A DNA stretch of 64,000 nt from HyVt-477 sp965224605 (GTDB lineage: Bacteria; Pseudomonadota; Gammaproteobacteria; Thiotrichales; Thiotrichaceae). Positions 51,591-59,825 of the stretch are shown here, piece by piece (the stretch's first letter is position 1; every line of letters starts with the position of its first letter). The DNA lies in contig CBDCZP010000001.1 of NCBI GenBank assembly GCA_965224605.1, positions 62,001 through 126,000 of the forward strand. The letters are read 5' to 3'. The position numbers and the translations under genes were made by a program. The notes under the pieces are model-generated. The model had not been told where the DNA came from, did not search any database, and saw only the letters and a list, made by a program, of their open reading frames with translations.

Positions 51591-51990
51591 TATTGTTTTT
51601 TAACCGTCAAGAGCAAAGGGATTTAAAGGTGATTAATGGACAGCGATTATAGTAATGATTGGGATACTTTGTCTAATAGATAACTTTATCAGCAGGTTAT
51701 TTTAGTGACTTACGAAACTTACATCTATATAGGATTGACTATATTATAGTGTACTTAAAAATAGTCTTGACTGTTTTTAAGTACGTTACATTATAGCCAT
51801 ATGAGATATATCCTAAATTCAATAAAAACTTGGTTCATGGGTTCACAATCTACCTCAGCAATATATACTTTACGATAAGTGTTTCTGGACAATAACTAAT
51901 TAGATTCACATTGAGTCTGATCATGTGTGGTTTTTTTGTGTAAATTTAAGCATAGCTCTCACATGTTGATAACCTGTACTTCATATTCAA
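51591..51990. other. Divergent gap with an inverted repeat
   Basis: GTACTTAAAAATAG (51751-51764) and CTGTTTTTAAGTAC (51771-51784) form a 14-base stem with one mismatch and a six-base loop, with weaker AT-rich pairing outside. It could be an operator, a two-way terminator or a repeat remnant. The rest holds no gene; promoters for the glycosidase-like gene and recJ should be here. Confidence 0.5.
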
Positions 51991-53766
51991 ATGAAACTTA
52001 TTAATCGACCCACAACGGGGAAAATAGCTGAAATAGGAGATGATATTCGCTCCTTGCCATTCAATAGCCTAATTCAGCGTATCTATGCTGGGCGTGGTGT
52101 GCATTCCGTTGATGAGTTGCAGTTTAATCTCAAGCAATTGCTACCTGTGTCGGCATTGTCGCATGTGCAAGCAGCCGCAGAATTATTAGCAGACAATCTT
52201 CAACAACAAACTAATATCTTAATCATCGGTGATTTTGATGCCGACGGCGCTACGGCTACAGCAGTGGCATGTCGAGCCTTACGTCTGATGGGCGGTAAGA
52301 ATATAGACTATCTGGTGCCTAATCGTTTCGAATATGGTTATGGGCTGACTCCTGAAATAGTTAAAACCGCACAGGGTTTTTCACCTGATCTCATTGTTAC
52401 AGTGGATAACGGCGTATCCAGTATTGAAGGCGTTCGTGTTGCTCGTAAGCAGGGCATTAAAGTGCTGGTTACGGATCATCACTTGCCGGGCAAAGAACTA
52501 CCTGATGCAGATGTCATGGTGAATCCTAATTTGCAGGATGATAGCTTCCCATCCAAGGCACTAGCAAGGAGTGGGGGTGATTTTTTACGTCATGCTTGCG
52601 TTAAAACGATGCTTGCAGGACAGAGAATATTTCTCTGAGCAATCAATCATACCGCCTAATTTGCTGACACTGCTGGATTTGGTAGCCTTGGGAACCGTAG
52701 CTGATGTGGTTCCACTAGATATGAATAACCGAATATTAGTTGAACAAGGTTTGCGTCGGGTAAGAGCAGGGCAGGGTTGTGTGGGGTATCCAGGCTTTAT
52801 TTGAAATTGCCGGGAAAAATGCTTCACGGGCGGTGGCAACTGATTTTGGCTTTACTTGTGGGCCTCGCTTAAATGCAGCGGGTCGTTTGGATGATATGTC
52901 ATTAGGAATTGAATGCTTGTTAACAGACTCTATACAGGAAGCCAGAGAGATAGCGTCAGCGCTGAACGATTTAAACAAAGAACGACGTATTATTGAAACC
53001 GATATGAAAGAGCAGGCAATGCAAGAACTGGAATTGCTTGATTTGAGGACTTCTGACCAGCAACCTGCGGTATATTGTCTCTACAATGAAAACTGGCATC
53101 AGGGAGTCGTTGGTATTCTGGCCTCTAGAATTAAAGAAATGTTTAACCGACCCGTCATTGCTTTTGCACCCGTTAGAAAACGAGGGTCAAATAACAGAAA
53201 TTAAAGGCTCAGCTCGTTCTATTCAAGGGATTCATATGCGGGATTTATTGGATGAAGTCGCCAGCCAGAATCCAGCTTTATTAAGTAAATTTGGTGGACA
53301 TGCAATGGCAGCCGGTTTGTCGCTAGACGCTTCTCATTTTGATGCATTTAAGCAAGCAGTAAACGTGATAACACAACGCTACAATGAAGATGATACTTTC
53401 TTGGAAACCCATTATACCGATGGTGAATTAGTGGCTGAAGAGTTTACTTTGGAAACTGCTGAAATGCTGCGCTCAGCTGCTCCCTGGGGACAACATTTTC
53501 CAGCCCCCATTTTTGATGGTAAGTTCTTGATTAAAAATAAAAGGCTGTTAAAAGAAACACATTTGAGGTTGGATTTACAGCCTAAAACAACAACCAATAC
53601 AGCTAACAATAGTGCACAGCCTGTACAGGCAATAGCGTTTAATATTGACCCTAATTCATGGCCTGAAACGGGAGCAGAAATACATATATTGTATCGCTTT
53701 GATGTGAATGAATTTAGAGGTAGCTTGTTGCCACAACTGGTGATTGAAAAGCTACTAACCCAGTAA
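51991..53766 (+). pseudogene. recJ: Single-stranded-DNA exonuclease RecJ, three frameshifts
   Basis: RecJ degrades single strands 5' to 3' in mismatch repair and recombination. All conserved parts can be read, but in changing frames. Motif I (IIGDFDADGATATA), VTVDNGVSS and the DHH motif (VTDHHLPGKELPDAD) lie in the first frame. LVALGTVADVVPLD is in the second, CGPRLNAAGRLDDM and NWHQGVVGILASRIKE in the third, and the GGH motif (KFGGHAMAAGLSL) in the fourth. Each shift is one extra base: near 52567 (restores LAGVGVIFYVML), near 52781 (restores GCWGIQALFEI) and near 53175 (restores FAPVENEGQITEIKG). The corrected protein would be about 590 residues, normal for RecJ. Three separate insertions mean either an inactive gene or poor local sequence. 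Confidence 0.9.
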
Positions 53767-53863
53767 ACGGAGTACCAAGTTTCGCAATCAAAAGGGTCAG
53801 ACTCGATTGATCTAATGCTTTAGATGTTCTATACTCATATTTTTCATTATGAAAGGACTTCCA

Positions 53864-53954
53864 ATGCCCCACCAACCCCGTAAGGGGGAACAATCGCGAC
53901 CCTATTTTTTACGCGGATCAAGGTTATCAATTTTATTTGGATAAATTAAAAGAT
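53864..53954 (+). pseudogene. Remnant of a Y1 (REP-associated, IS200-like) transposase
   Basis: In one frame the start MPHQPRK resembles the first residues of REP-associated tyrosine transposases. In the next frame, from 53886, the codons read GNNRDPIFYADQGYQFYLDK and then LKD, which matches the N-terminal GNNRxxxF...Y..YL..L block of this family. A deletion of about 15 codons and a frame change separate the two, and the HUH and tyrosine parts are missing. It cannot be active. It is bordered by copies of the GGGTCAGACTCG motif, as such genes commonly are. Confidence 0.75.
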
Positions 53955-54020
53955 CAATCGAGTCTGACCCTTTAGGTACAAAAGATCCAAAAGATCAATC
54001 GAGTCTGACCCTTTAGGTAC

Positions 54021-54221
54021 ACAGAGCTTGATCGATGGGTGGCTCATTACAAAAAAACCAACAACAACATTGAAATTACAGTCACCGCAAAAGACACACC
54101 ACTAGCCCTTATTCGTGCCAAAAATATCCGCACTTATCTAGCTAACCATGGCATTAAAGAAAATAACATTAAAGTGTATGGAAAAAGCGGAGAAGAGGAT
54201 GTCAACATTAAGAACCCCTAG
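54021..54221 (+). pseudogene. Fragment resembling an OmpA-type peptidoglycan-binding domain
   Basis: The frame TELDRWVAHYKKTNNNIEIT is followed by ALIRAKNIRTYLANHGIKEN and NIKVYGKSGEE. This matches the order of an OmpA C-terminal domain: a strand, the R-A-x-x-V-x-x-YL helix and the GI-xxxRI-xxxGYGES strand. The conserved Asp of the GHTD loop is not clear, and there is no signal peptide or upstream domain. It begins within one of the repeat units and is probably a captured or decayed piece. GTG at 54039 could start a 60-residue peptide. Confidence 0.4.
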
Positions 54222-54304
54222 TTCAAACATGGTAGTACTTGCTTGTATAATAAGCATTTTTCTATTTTCAGAATGTCGTAGAACATCTAAAGCATTAGAT
54301 CAAT

Positions 54305-54342
54305 CGAGTCTGACCCTTTTGATTCCTAAAGGGTCAGACTCG
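54305..54342. repeat. Perfect 15-base hairpin at the element's right end
   Basis: CGAGTCTGACCCTTT (54305-54319) and AAAGGGTCAGACTCG (54328-54342) pair exactly around an eight-base loop. This gives the right end a second, inverted copy of the motif outside the 46-base terminus, a REP-doublet arrangement. Confidence 0.8.
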
Positions 54343-54421
54343 AATGGCACTTACTTAATGAAAAGTAGATATATATTACAATAAGTTAGAAAAATCACCT
54401 GCATTAACATGGAATGAGAAG

Positions 54422-55456
54422 CTATTCCATAAGCCGATAATAAGTACTTCTACCTCCCCCATTAATTTGAATGAGCTTCAGATCAATCAATTTCTTAAAG
54501 TCCTGTTTACGGGCTGCTAAACTGCGGTTAGAGAACACTCCATATTGTTTTTGAGTAATAGAGTCGTGCTCTTGCATATATGCCAACAATTTGTGTAAAT
54601 GTGGCTCTAGCCTTTGTTGAGTCAAAGTAGTAGGAAATATTTTCTGCACTCTTTTAAGCTCATCTAAAATCCCATCAGCAAAATATTCAAGCCAAGCTGT
54701 AAAATCAATTTCATTGTGTAAGTCATAATAATCCCCAGTGAGACCTACCTCTTTAAAATAACGGGTAATATTCCTGTTGTAGTAACTTTCAAAACTGAAC
54801 ATTTCGAAGAAATCAAAACCTGCTGAACCGAGGATTGCGGTGGTAATTAGTCGTGTAGTACGTCCATTCCCATCCATAAAAGGGTGAATAATGACGTGCT
54901 GCCGATGAAAAATACCTGCCAAAATAATAGGATCGATTTTTCCTGTATTGCTTTGTATATAGTGAATTAGCTGCTCTAATAATTGAGGAACATCCTGATA
55001 ATCAGGCGGTATAAAAATGACGTCGTCAAGATGCAGGGGGCTACGAATAACAACAGCTCGTTGTCTTAGCTTACCCATATCAGATGGGTTATCCATTAAC
55101 TGGTCAACTACCCTATGCTGAGTTTTTTCGAGAGAACTTTGAGTGAGCTTAAAACTTTTGTCATTGACCTGTTTATAAATGGTTTGTAGAGCCAGATTAT
55201 AGTTAATAATTTCGCGTTCTGTATCGCGTACATGCTCTGGTTGGTTTTTGATTATGCGCTTAACATCAGTGAGTGGTAGCGGATTGCCTTCAATACTTGT
55301 CGATGCAAAAGTAGATAACTCACGTGCTTGGCTTTCTAATAAGGCAATACTTCCAGGTTGAAACTGAAAAGAACGAATTTCCCCAATAGCCTCACCAATC
55401 TGCCGAATAGTGTAGAGTAACTTATCCGTAACAATGTATTTGGGCTTCCATAACAT
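54422..55456 (-). CDS. Fic family protein
   Basis: Fic proteins transfer AMP or similar groups to hydroxyl side chains of target proteins. 344 residues. The active-site loop HPFMDGNGRTTR is at 191-202 with H191 intact. An N-terminal inhibitory helix motif, S52-xxx-E56-G57 in STSIEGN, marks a self-inhibited class in which the glutamate blocks ATP. The C-terminal part (KQYGVFSNRSLAARKQDFKK) looks like a winged helix. The substrate is unknown. No antitoxin gene is adjacent, which fits internal inhibition. It lies next to the 539-base mobile element. Confidence 0.9.
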   Translation of the reverse strand: MLWKPKYIVTDKLLYTIRQIGEAIGEIRSFQFQPGSIALLESQARELSTFASTSIEGNPLPLTDVKRIIKNQPEHVRDTEREIINYNLALQTIYKQVNDKSFKLTQSSLEKTQHRVVDQLMDNPSDMGKLRQRAVVIRSPLHLDDVIFIPPDYQDVPQLLEQLIHYIQSNTGKIDPIILAGIFHRQHVIIHPFMDGNGRTTRLITTAILGSAGFDFFEMFSFESYYNRNITRYFKEVGLTGDYYDLHNEIDFTAWLEYFADGILDELKRVQKIFPTTLTQQRLEPHLHKLLAYMQEHDSITQKQYGVFSNRSLAARKQDFKKLIDLKLIQINGGGRSTYYRLME

Positions 55457-55457
55457 A

Positions 55458-55490
55458 GCCGAATAGTAGCCGAATAGTAGCCGAATAGCA
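55458..55490 (-). repeat. Three 11-base tandem repeats upstream of the fic gene
   Basis: CCGAATAGTAG occurs three times in a row (the last one altered), ending at the fic start codon. It lies in the fic leader and could change expression by copy number. Confidence 0.7.
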
Positions 55491-55537
55491 ATGGCGGAGC
55501 TTATCGAAATTGCTGGTGGTGAGTTTTTCTGGGGCTA

Positions 55538-56920
55538 CTAATTCTCGGGAATAATGACAGTTGCCGCCGGTAATAATGCTTGTAGCTTGCTCTGCAATGT
55601 TGTTTTGGCTCTTTCATCACCATGTAACACGCGTACAACATCGGGGCCTGTTTCCATATTGCTGGCGAAATCAAGTAGATCCTGCTGGTCAGCATGTGCA
55701 GAGTAGCCTCCAATTTGATGAATTTTTGCTTTGATTTCATAGCGTTCATCGTCAATTTCTACCCAGCCATTTTTAGGACCATATTTGAATATCTGTCGAC
55801 CGATGCTGTTTTTGGCTTGATAACCACAAAACAGAATGTCGGTACGCTCATCCCCTAACAATGCTTTGAGATAACCGGTAATACGCCCACCATTACACAT
55901 ACCACTCGCAGCTATAACGATAGTAGGACGGGCTGTTTTCTGTAAGAATTTAACACTTTCTTTGTGTTCTTGATGGGTTTCTACCGTTTGTAATTGTTTA
56001 AAAGTTAGTGGATAGCGCCCTTGATCAATAACATGCTGTGCCTCATCATCCCAATAAGGTTTAAGTTCCCGATAAACCTTAGTAAGGCGACTGGCTAGAG
56101 GGGAATCAAGAATGACATCAAAGTTGCCCCATTCTGCTTCGTTGTCATAAATAATCTGTTCGAATTCGTACATTAATTCTTGTGTTCTACCCAGGCTAAA
56201 GGCAGGAATGAGTACGGCACCCTGATTATCAAAACAGCGTTGAATAATGGCTTTTAATCGGTCTTTTCTGTTTTTTCTCTCGTCATGCAGTTTATGACCA
56301 TAAGTACTTTCAATCACCAGAGTATGACATTTCTTGGGTGATTTGGGTGCAGGTAACAAAGGTGCATGTGGCGCGCCTAAATCCCCTGAAAAAACGATAC
56401 GTTTATCGGAATCATCATTTATTTGACATTCTACATAGGCAGAACCCAGGATGTGTCCGGCTCGTTGTAGACGTATCTGAAGATCATCATTTACAGTAGC
56501 CCACTGTTGATAGTCTAGTGGGCGAAACATTGAGGTAACTTTCGTCACCAGTTTTTTGATGATCTTTTTGTCTCGGGTAATACCAATCTTCGCTGCATCT
56601 TCAAGCATTAAAGGAAGTAATTTAGCGGTGGGTTTACTGCAATAAATGGGCCCCTCAAAACCGGCTGCAAGCAACCAGGGTATGCGCCCAGCATGGTCAA
56701 TATGGCAATGGGTAATAATCAGCGCCTCAACGGAAGCAATATCAAAATCCAACTCCAGATTCCAGGCATCCGCTTTTCCATGAGGTGATTTATCTGATCC
56801 CTGGAAGATGCCGCAATCAATGAGGACACTGTTTTGGTCATCTATATGCAGTTCATGACACGATCCGGTCACTCCCTGTACGGCACCATGATGCGAAATA
56901 TTGGGGTAAGTTGCGGTCAT
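55538..56920 (-). CDS. MBL-fold beta-CASP exonuclease/RNase (Ysh1/CPSF-like)
   Basis: A metallo-beta-lactamase-fold nuclease related to archaeal and eukaryotic CPSF-type enzymes, acting on RNA or DNA. The metal-binding motif is THCHIDHAGR with H71, H73, D75 and H76, followed by a further metal His in AGHILGSAYVE, a metal Asp in FSGDLG and the beta-CASP block IAASGMCNGGRI. The final metal site is seen in GGYSAHADQQDL. About 460 residues from the ATG at 56920, which has GGA upstream; an in-frame start at 56950 is less likely. Such bacterial copies often accompany ligases or stress genes, but none is adjacent. Confidence 0.88.
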   Translation of the reverse strand: MTATYPNISHHGAVQGVTGSCHELHIDDQNSVLIDCGIFQGSDKSPHGKADAWNLELDFDIASVEALIITHCHIDHAGRIPWLLAAGFEGPIYCSKPTAKLLPLMLEDAAKIGITRDKKIIKKLVTKVTSMFRPLDYQQWATVNDDLQIRLQRAGHILGSAYVECQINDDSDKRIVFSGDLGAPHAPLLPAPKSPKKCHTLVIESTYGHKLHDERKNRKDRLKAIIQRCFDNQGAVLIPAFSLGRTQELMYEFEQIIYDNEAEWGNFDVILDSPLASRLTKVYRELKPYWDDEAQHVIDQGRYPLTFKQLQTVETHQEHKESVKFLQKTARPTIVIAASGMCNGGRITGYLKALLGDERTDILFCGYQAKNSIGRQIFKYGPKNGWVEIDDERYEIKAKIHQIGGYSAHADQQDLLDFASNMETGPDVVRVLHGDERAKTTLQSKLQALLPAATVIIPEN

Positions 56921-57012
56921 TTGGAGTTCCATAATGAGAAAGTGAAACAAGTGTAGTATTTGTATGGGAGTTCAACAAGTTCCATGTTCGGTAATTAAAT
57001 GCGAGAGCTTGA

Positions 57013-57152
57013 TTAAGGAAAACTCTGAACAAGCCCAAGCCTTCTGGGAGCGATGCTTTAGCTTTTCGCCTAAGGTTGTTGATTTCAAGCACCGTAGGCG
57101 AGCCTGAAGGCTCACTTCCAGAAAAACATGACTTAATCAGAGGTTTTCTTAA
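57013..57152 (-). repeat. Repeat family A, copy 2 (MITE-like)
   Basis: 140 bases with ends TTAAGGAAAACTCTGA and TCAGAGGTTTTCTTAA (imperfect inverted repeats). The interior is the reverse complement of 2017-2188, with GAGCGATGCTTTAGCTTTTC and AGCCTGAAGGCTCACTTCCA. It lies between the divergent MBL-nuclease gene and ilvI. The remainder of the 56921-57304 gap holds the ilv leader, where I see no attenuator-type leader peptide. Confidence 0.75.
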
Positions 57153-57304
57153 GCAACTTAAGCAACTTTTCCAGCGGATGGCTCTTTACCGTTACATTTG
57201 TATGAATAATCCCCATTTCGGTGAAAGTTTTTATAGGTTTTGGTGTGGCTTTCGTTATATTATGGCGAGTTTCGTCACCATTGAGTCTAACAGGAATTAG
57301 CGAA

Positions 57305-59050
57305 GTGAAATTATCCGGTGCTGAGATATTTATAGAATGTCTAAAAGCAGAAAAAGTCGATACCATTTTTGGGTACCCGGGCGGGGCTGTTTTATTTTTA
57401 TATGATGAGTTATATAAAGCAGAAGCACGTGGAGATATTAGACATATATTGGCTCGTCATGAACAGGGTGCTGTTCATGGTGCTGAAGGCTATGCGAAAT
57501 CTACCGATAAACCGGGTGTTTGCATTGTAACGTCTGGCCCTGGAGCAACCAATGCAGTCACTGGTATTGCTGATGCTTATATGGATTCCGTTCCTCTGGT
57601 TGTGATTTCTGGACAGGTTCCACGACCATTAATTGGTAATGATTCTTTTCAGGAAATAGATATTGTGGGTATTACGCGACCCTGCGTAAAACATAATTTT
57701 CTGGTCACCAAAATAGAAGACATCGCGCCCACCATGCGCAAAGCTTTTCATATTGCAACAACAGGTCGACCTGGCCCAGTGGTCGTTGATATCCCAAAAG
57801 ACTTGACCAGTGGCGTAGAGAAAATCAAATTTGAATACCCTAAAAGTTTGAAGATGCGTTCTTATCAACCCACTATCAAAGGCAATAAGAAACAGATTAA
57901 ATCTGCGCTGAAGATGATCGCCAAGGCTAAAAAACCTATTTTGTACGCGGGTGGCGGGGTTATCTCATCCAGAGCATCAAAAGAACTAACAGCGTTTGGT
58001 CAGGCATTTAACTTTCCAGTAACGAATACATTGATGGGCTTAGGTTCTTATCCTTCCAATGATAAACAGTTCATTGGTATGTTGGGGATGCACGGTACTT
58101 TTGAAGCTAACCGAACGATGCATTACGCCGATTTAATTATTGCAGTGGGTGCACGATTTGATGATCGTGTTACCGGTGATTTGAACAAGTTCTCACCTTA
58201 TGCAAAAGTGATTCATATTGATATCGATCCTGCGAGTATTTCAAAGAATGTTAAAGCGCACAATCCCATTGTCGGTGATGTGAAAGAAGTCTTGCAATCT
58301 TTATTCTCCATCATGAAAGAACATGATATCAAACCTGATCAATCGGCCTATGATGCTTGGTGGAAAGAGATTAAAGAATGGCAATCGGTAAATTGTCTGC
58401 ATTACGATCAAGGTGATGAACATATAAAAGCACAGTTTGTTGTAGAGAAACTGTGGGAAGTTACTAAGGGCGATGCTTACGTTGCTTCTGATGTAGGTCA
58501 ACACCAAATGTGGGCGGCTCAATACTATAAATTCAACCAGCCAAACAGGTGGGTTAACTCTGGCGGACTGGGTACTATGGGTTTTGGATTACCTGCGGCA
58601 ATGGGTATTCAACTCGCACATCCTGATGAAGTGGTAACCTGTGTTACTGGTGATGGCAGTATTCAAATGTGTATTCAAGAGCTTGGAACTTGCTCACAAT
58701 ACAAATTACCTTTGAACATTATCAATTTGAACAATGGTTATTTGGGCATGGTGCGTCAGTGGCAGGAGTTTTTCTACGAAGAACGTTATGCCATGACGTA
58801 TAACGAATCACTGCCTGATTTTGTTAAGTTGGCTGAAGCGTACGGTCATGTTGGCATACGCATCGAAAAACCAGCTGATGTAGAAGGGGCTTTAAAAGAA
58901 GCCATATCCGATACCAAGCGTCTTTACTTCCTTGATTTTGTAACAGAGCCTCAAGGCAATGTTTACCCAATGATTCCGGCTCAATATGGCCATAATGAAA
59001 TGTATCTCAATAAACAAGATGCGCTTAATGATCCCAAATTAAAGAAGTAA
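57305..59050 (+). CDS. ilvI: Acetolactate synthase large subunit
   Basis: The catalytic subunit (AHAS) that makes acetolactate or acetohydroxybutyrate for valine, leucine and isoleucine. The frame is open from 57221, but GTG at 57305 with AGGAA eight bases upstream starts the family N-terminus (VKLSGAEIFIECLKAEKVDT), giving about 581 residues. The ThDP glutamate is in ARHEQGAVHGAEGYA, and the ThDP/Mg motif is GDGSIQMCIQELGTC with NNGYLGMVRQWQEF. It is followed by ilvH (14 bases) and ilvC. I name it ilvI because the small subunit has the IlvH length. Confidence 0.93.
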   Translation: MKLSGAEIFIECLKAEKVDTIFGYPGGAVLFLYDELYKAEARGDIRHILARHEQGAVHGAEGYAKSTDKPGVCIVTSGPGATNAVTGIADAYMDSVPLVVISGQVPRPLIGNDSFQEIDIVGITRPCVKHNFLVTKIEDIAPTMRKAFHIATTGRPGPVVVDIPKDLTSGVEKIKFEYPKSLKMRSYQPTIKGNKKQIKSALKMIAKAKKPILYAGGGVISSRASKELTAFGQAFNFPVTNTLMGLGSYPSNDKQFIGMLGMHGTFEANRTMHYADLIIAVGARFDDRVTGDLNKFSPYAKVIHIDIDPASISKNVKAHNPIVGDVKEVLQSLFSIMKEHDIKPDQSAYDAWWKEIKEWQSVNCLHYDQGDEHIKAQFVVEKLWEVTKGDAYVASDVGQHQMWAAQYYKFNQPNRWVNSGGLGTMGFGLPAAMGIQLAHPDEVVTCVTGDGSIQMCIQELGTCSQYKLPLNIINLNNGYLGMVRQWQEFFYEERYAMTYNESLPDFVKLAEAYGHVGIRIEKPADVEGALKEAISDTKRLYFLDFVTEPQGNVYPMIPAQYGHNEMYLNKQDALNDPKLKK

Positions 59051-59064
59051 AAAATTAAAGTAAA

Positions 59065-59604
59065 ATGACGATGGCTAAAACTACGACACAAACAAGCGAC
59101 AAGAAAGCAATACGACATATCATTTCCGTTTTACTGGAGAATGAAACCGGTGCGTTATCACGTGTATCGGGGTTGTTTTCCCAACGTGGTTATAATATTG
59201 AGTCACTCACTGTAGCACCTACCGACGATTCAACATTATCCCGTATGACCTTGGTGACCAAGGGCAATGAAGCTTCCGTTGAACAGATTATCAAACAACT
59301 CAACAAACTAATTGATGTTGTCAAAGTAATGGAACTCTCAGATTATGTGCACATAGAACGCGAAATAATGTTTGTGAAAGTGTCTGCATCCAATCTGGAA
59401 TCTTGTGCATCTATCAAACGTATGGCTGATATTTTTCGCGCAAATGTTATTGACGTTAAAAATAAAATGTACACGATTGAAGTAACAGGTAGCCCAGACA
59501 AGCTTGATGGCTTTTTGGAAACAATGGTGGATCATCAAGTGATTGAAGTGGTTCGCTCCGGCGCAATGGGGATTACTCGCGGTAATAATGCACTCAAAAT
59601 ATAA
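59065..59604 (+). CDS. ilvH: Acetolactate synthase small (regulatory) subunit
   Basis: This subunit activates the large subunit and gives valine feedback inhibition. 179 residues. An N-terminal ACT domain (HIISVLLENETGALSRVSGL) with FSQRGYNIESLTVAPTDD is followed by a C-terminal AHAS-small-subunit domain (YTIEVTGSPDKLDGFLETMV). The valine-binding positions in the ACT domain look conserved. The operon continues to ilvC, but a MITE-like element lies between them. Confidence 0.94.
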   Translation: MTMAKTTTQTSDKKAIRHIISVLLENETGALSRVSGLFSQRGYNIESLTVAPTDDSTLSRMTLVTKGNEASVEQIIKQLNKLIDVVKVMELSDYVHIEREIMFVKVSASNLESCASIKRMADIFRANVIDVKNKMYTIEVTGSPDKLDGFLETMVDHQVIEVVRSGAMGITRGNNALKI

Positions 59605-59641
59605 CGAACAGTAGTGATTTGCATAGCTGAAAGCAGTCTTA

Positions 59642-59781
59642 GGGTATCTCTATTAATTGCCTTTTCGCTCGATTACGGCGTTGGATGAATTTTTCCGATC
59701 CTCATGTACCCTTGTACACTGTGGTTCTCAAAACCCATCCGCCTTGTACTCAAACGAAAATTCTAATTAATAGAGGTACCC
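59642..59781 (+). repeat. Repeat family B, copy 3 (MITE-like), inside the ilv operon
   Basis: 140 bases with inverted ends GGGTATCTCTATTAATT and AATTAATAGAGGTACCC. It is the best-preserved copy with 34779-34918 and lies between ilvH and ilvC. It may fold as a hairpin in the operon message or bring a promoter or processing site. Confidence 0.9.
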
Positions 59782-59825
59782 ATTAGAATTAATTTGAAGA
59801 AATTTTTAAGGAATCTATAAAGAAA

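Larger units (their letters stand above)
53786..54324. mobile_element. 539-bp element with 46-bp perfect inverted ends and internal GTCTGACCC repeats
   Basis: Bases 53786-53831 and 54279-54324 are exact reverse complements over 46 bases. Both contain the motif AAAGGGTCAGACTCGATTGA. Two further direct copies of its complement (GATCAATCGAGTCTGACCC) lie inside at 53952-53979 and 53993-54020. The interior carries a Y1-transposase remnant and an OmpA-like fragment. This is a REP-type mobile unit whose transposase has decayed. Confidence 0.8.

Noticed and set aside
39951..51900. Short motif TTAGTNNTGTCCAGAAA seen near 39,951, 40,901 and (inverted) 51,881
   Set aside because: Only about 15-20 bases are shared and the context differs; too short to define a repeat family from this window.
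53952..54020. Possible CRISPR-like direct repeats
   Set aside because: Only two close direct copies, and other copies are inverted; no cas genes; better explained as REP units.
54148..54384. 78-codon frame at the right end of the REP-type unit
   Set aside because: It runs through the inverted repeat and hairpin, and the translation contains repeat-derived sequence.
57153..57304. Leader peptide or attenuator for the ilv operon
   Set aside because: No short frame rich in Val, Leu or Ile codons followed by alternative stems was found.
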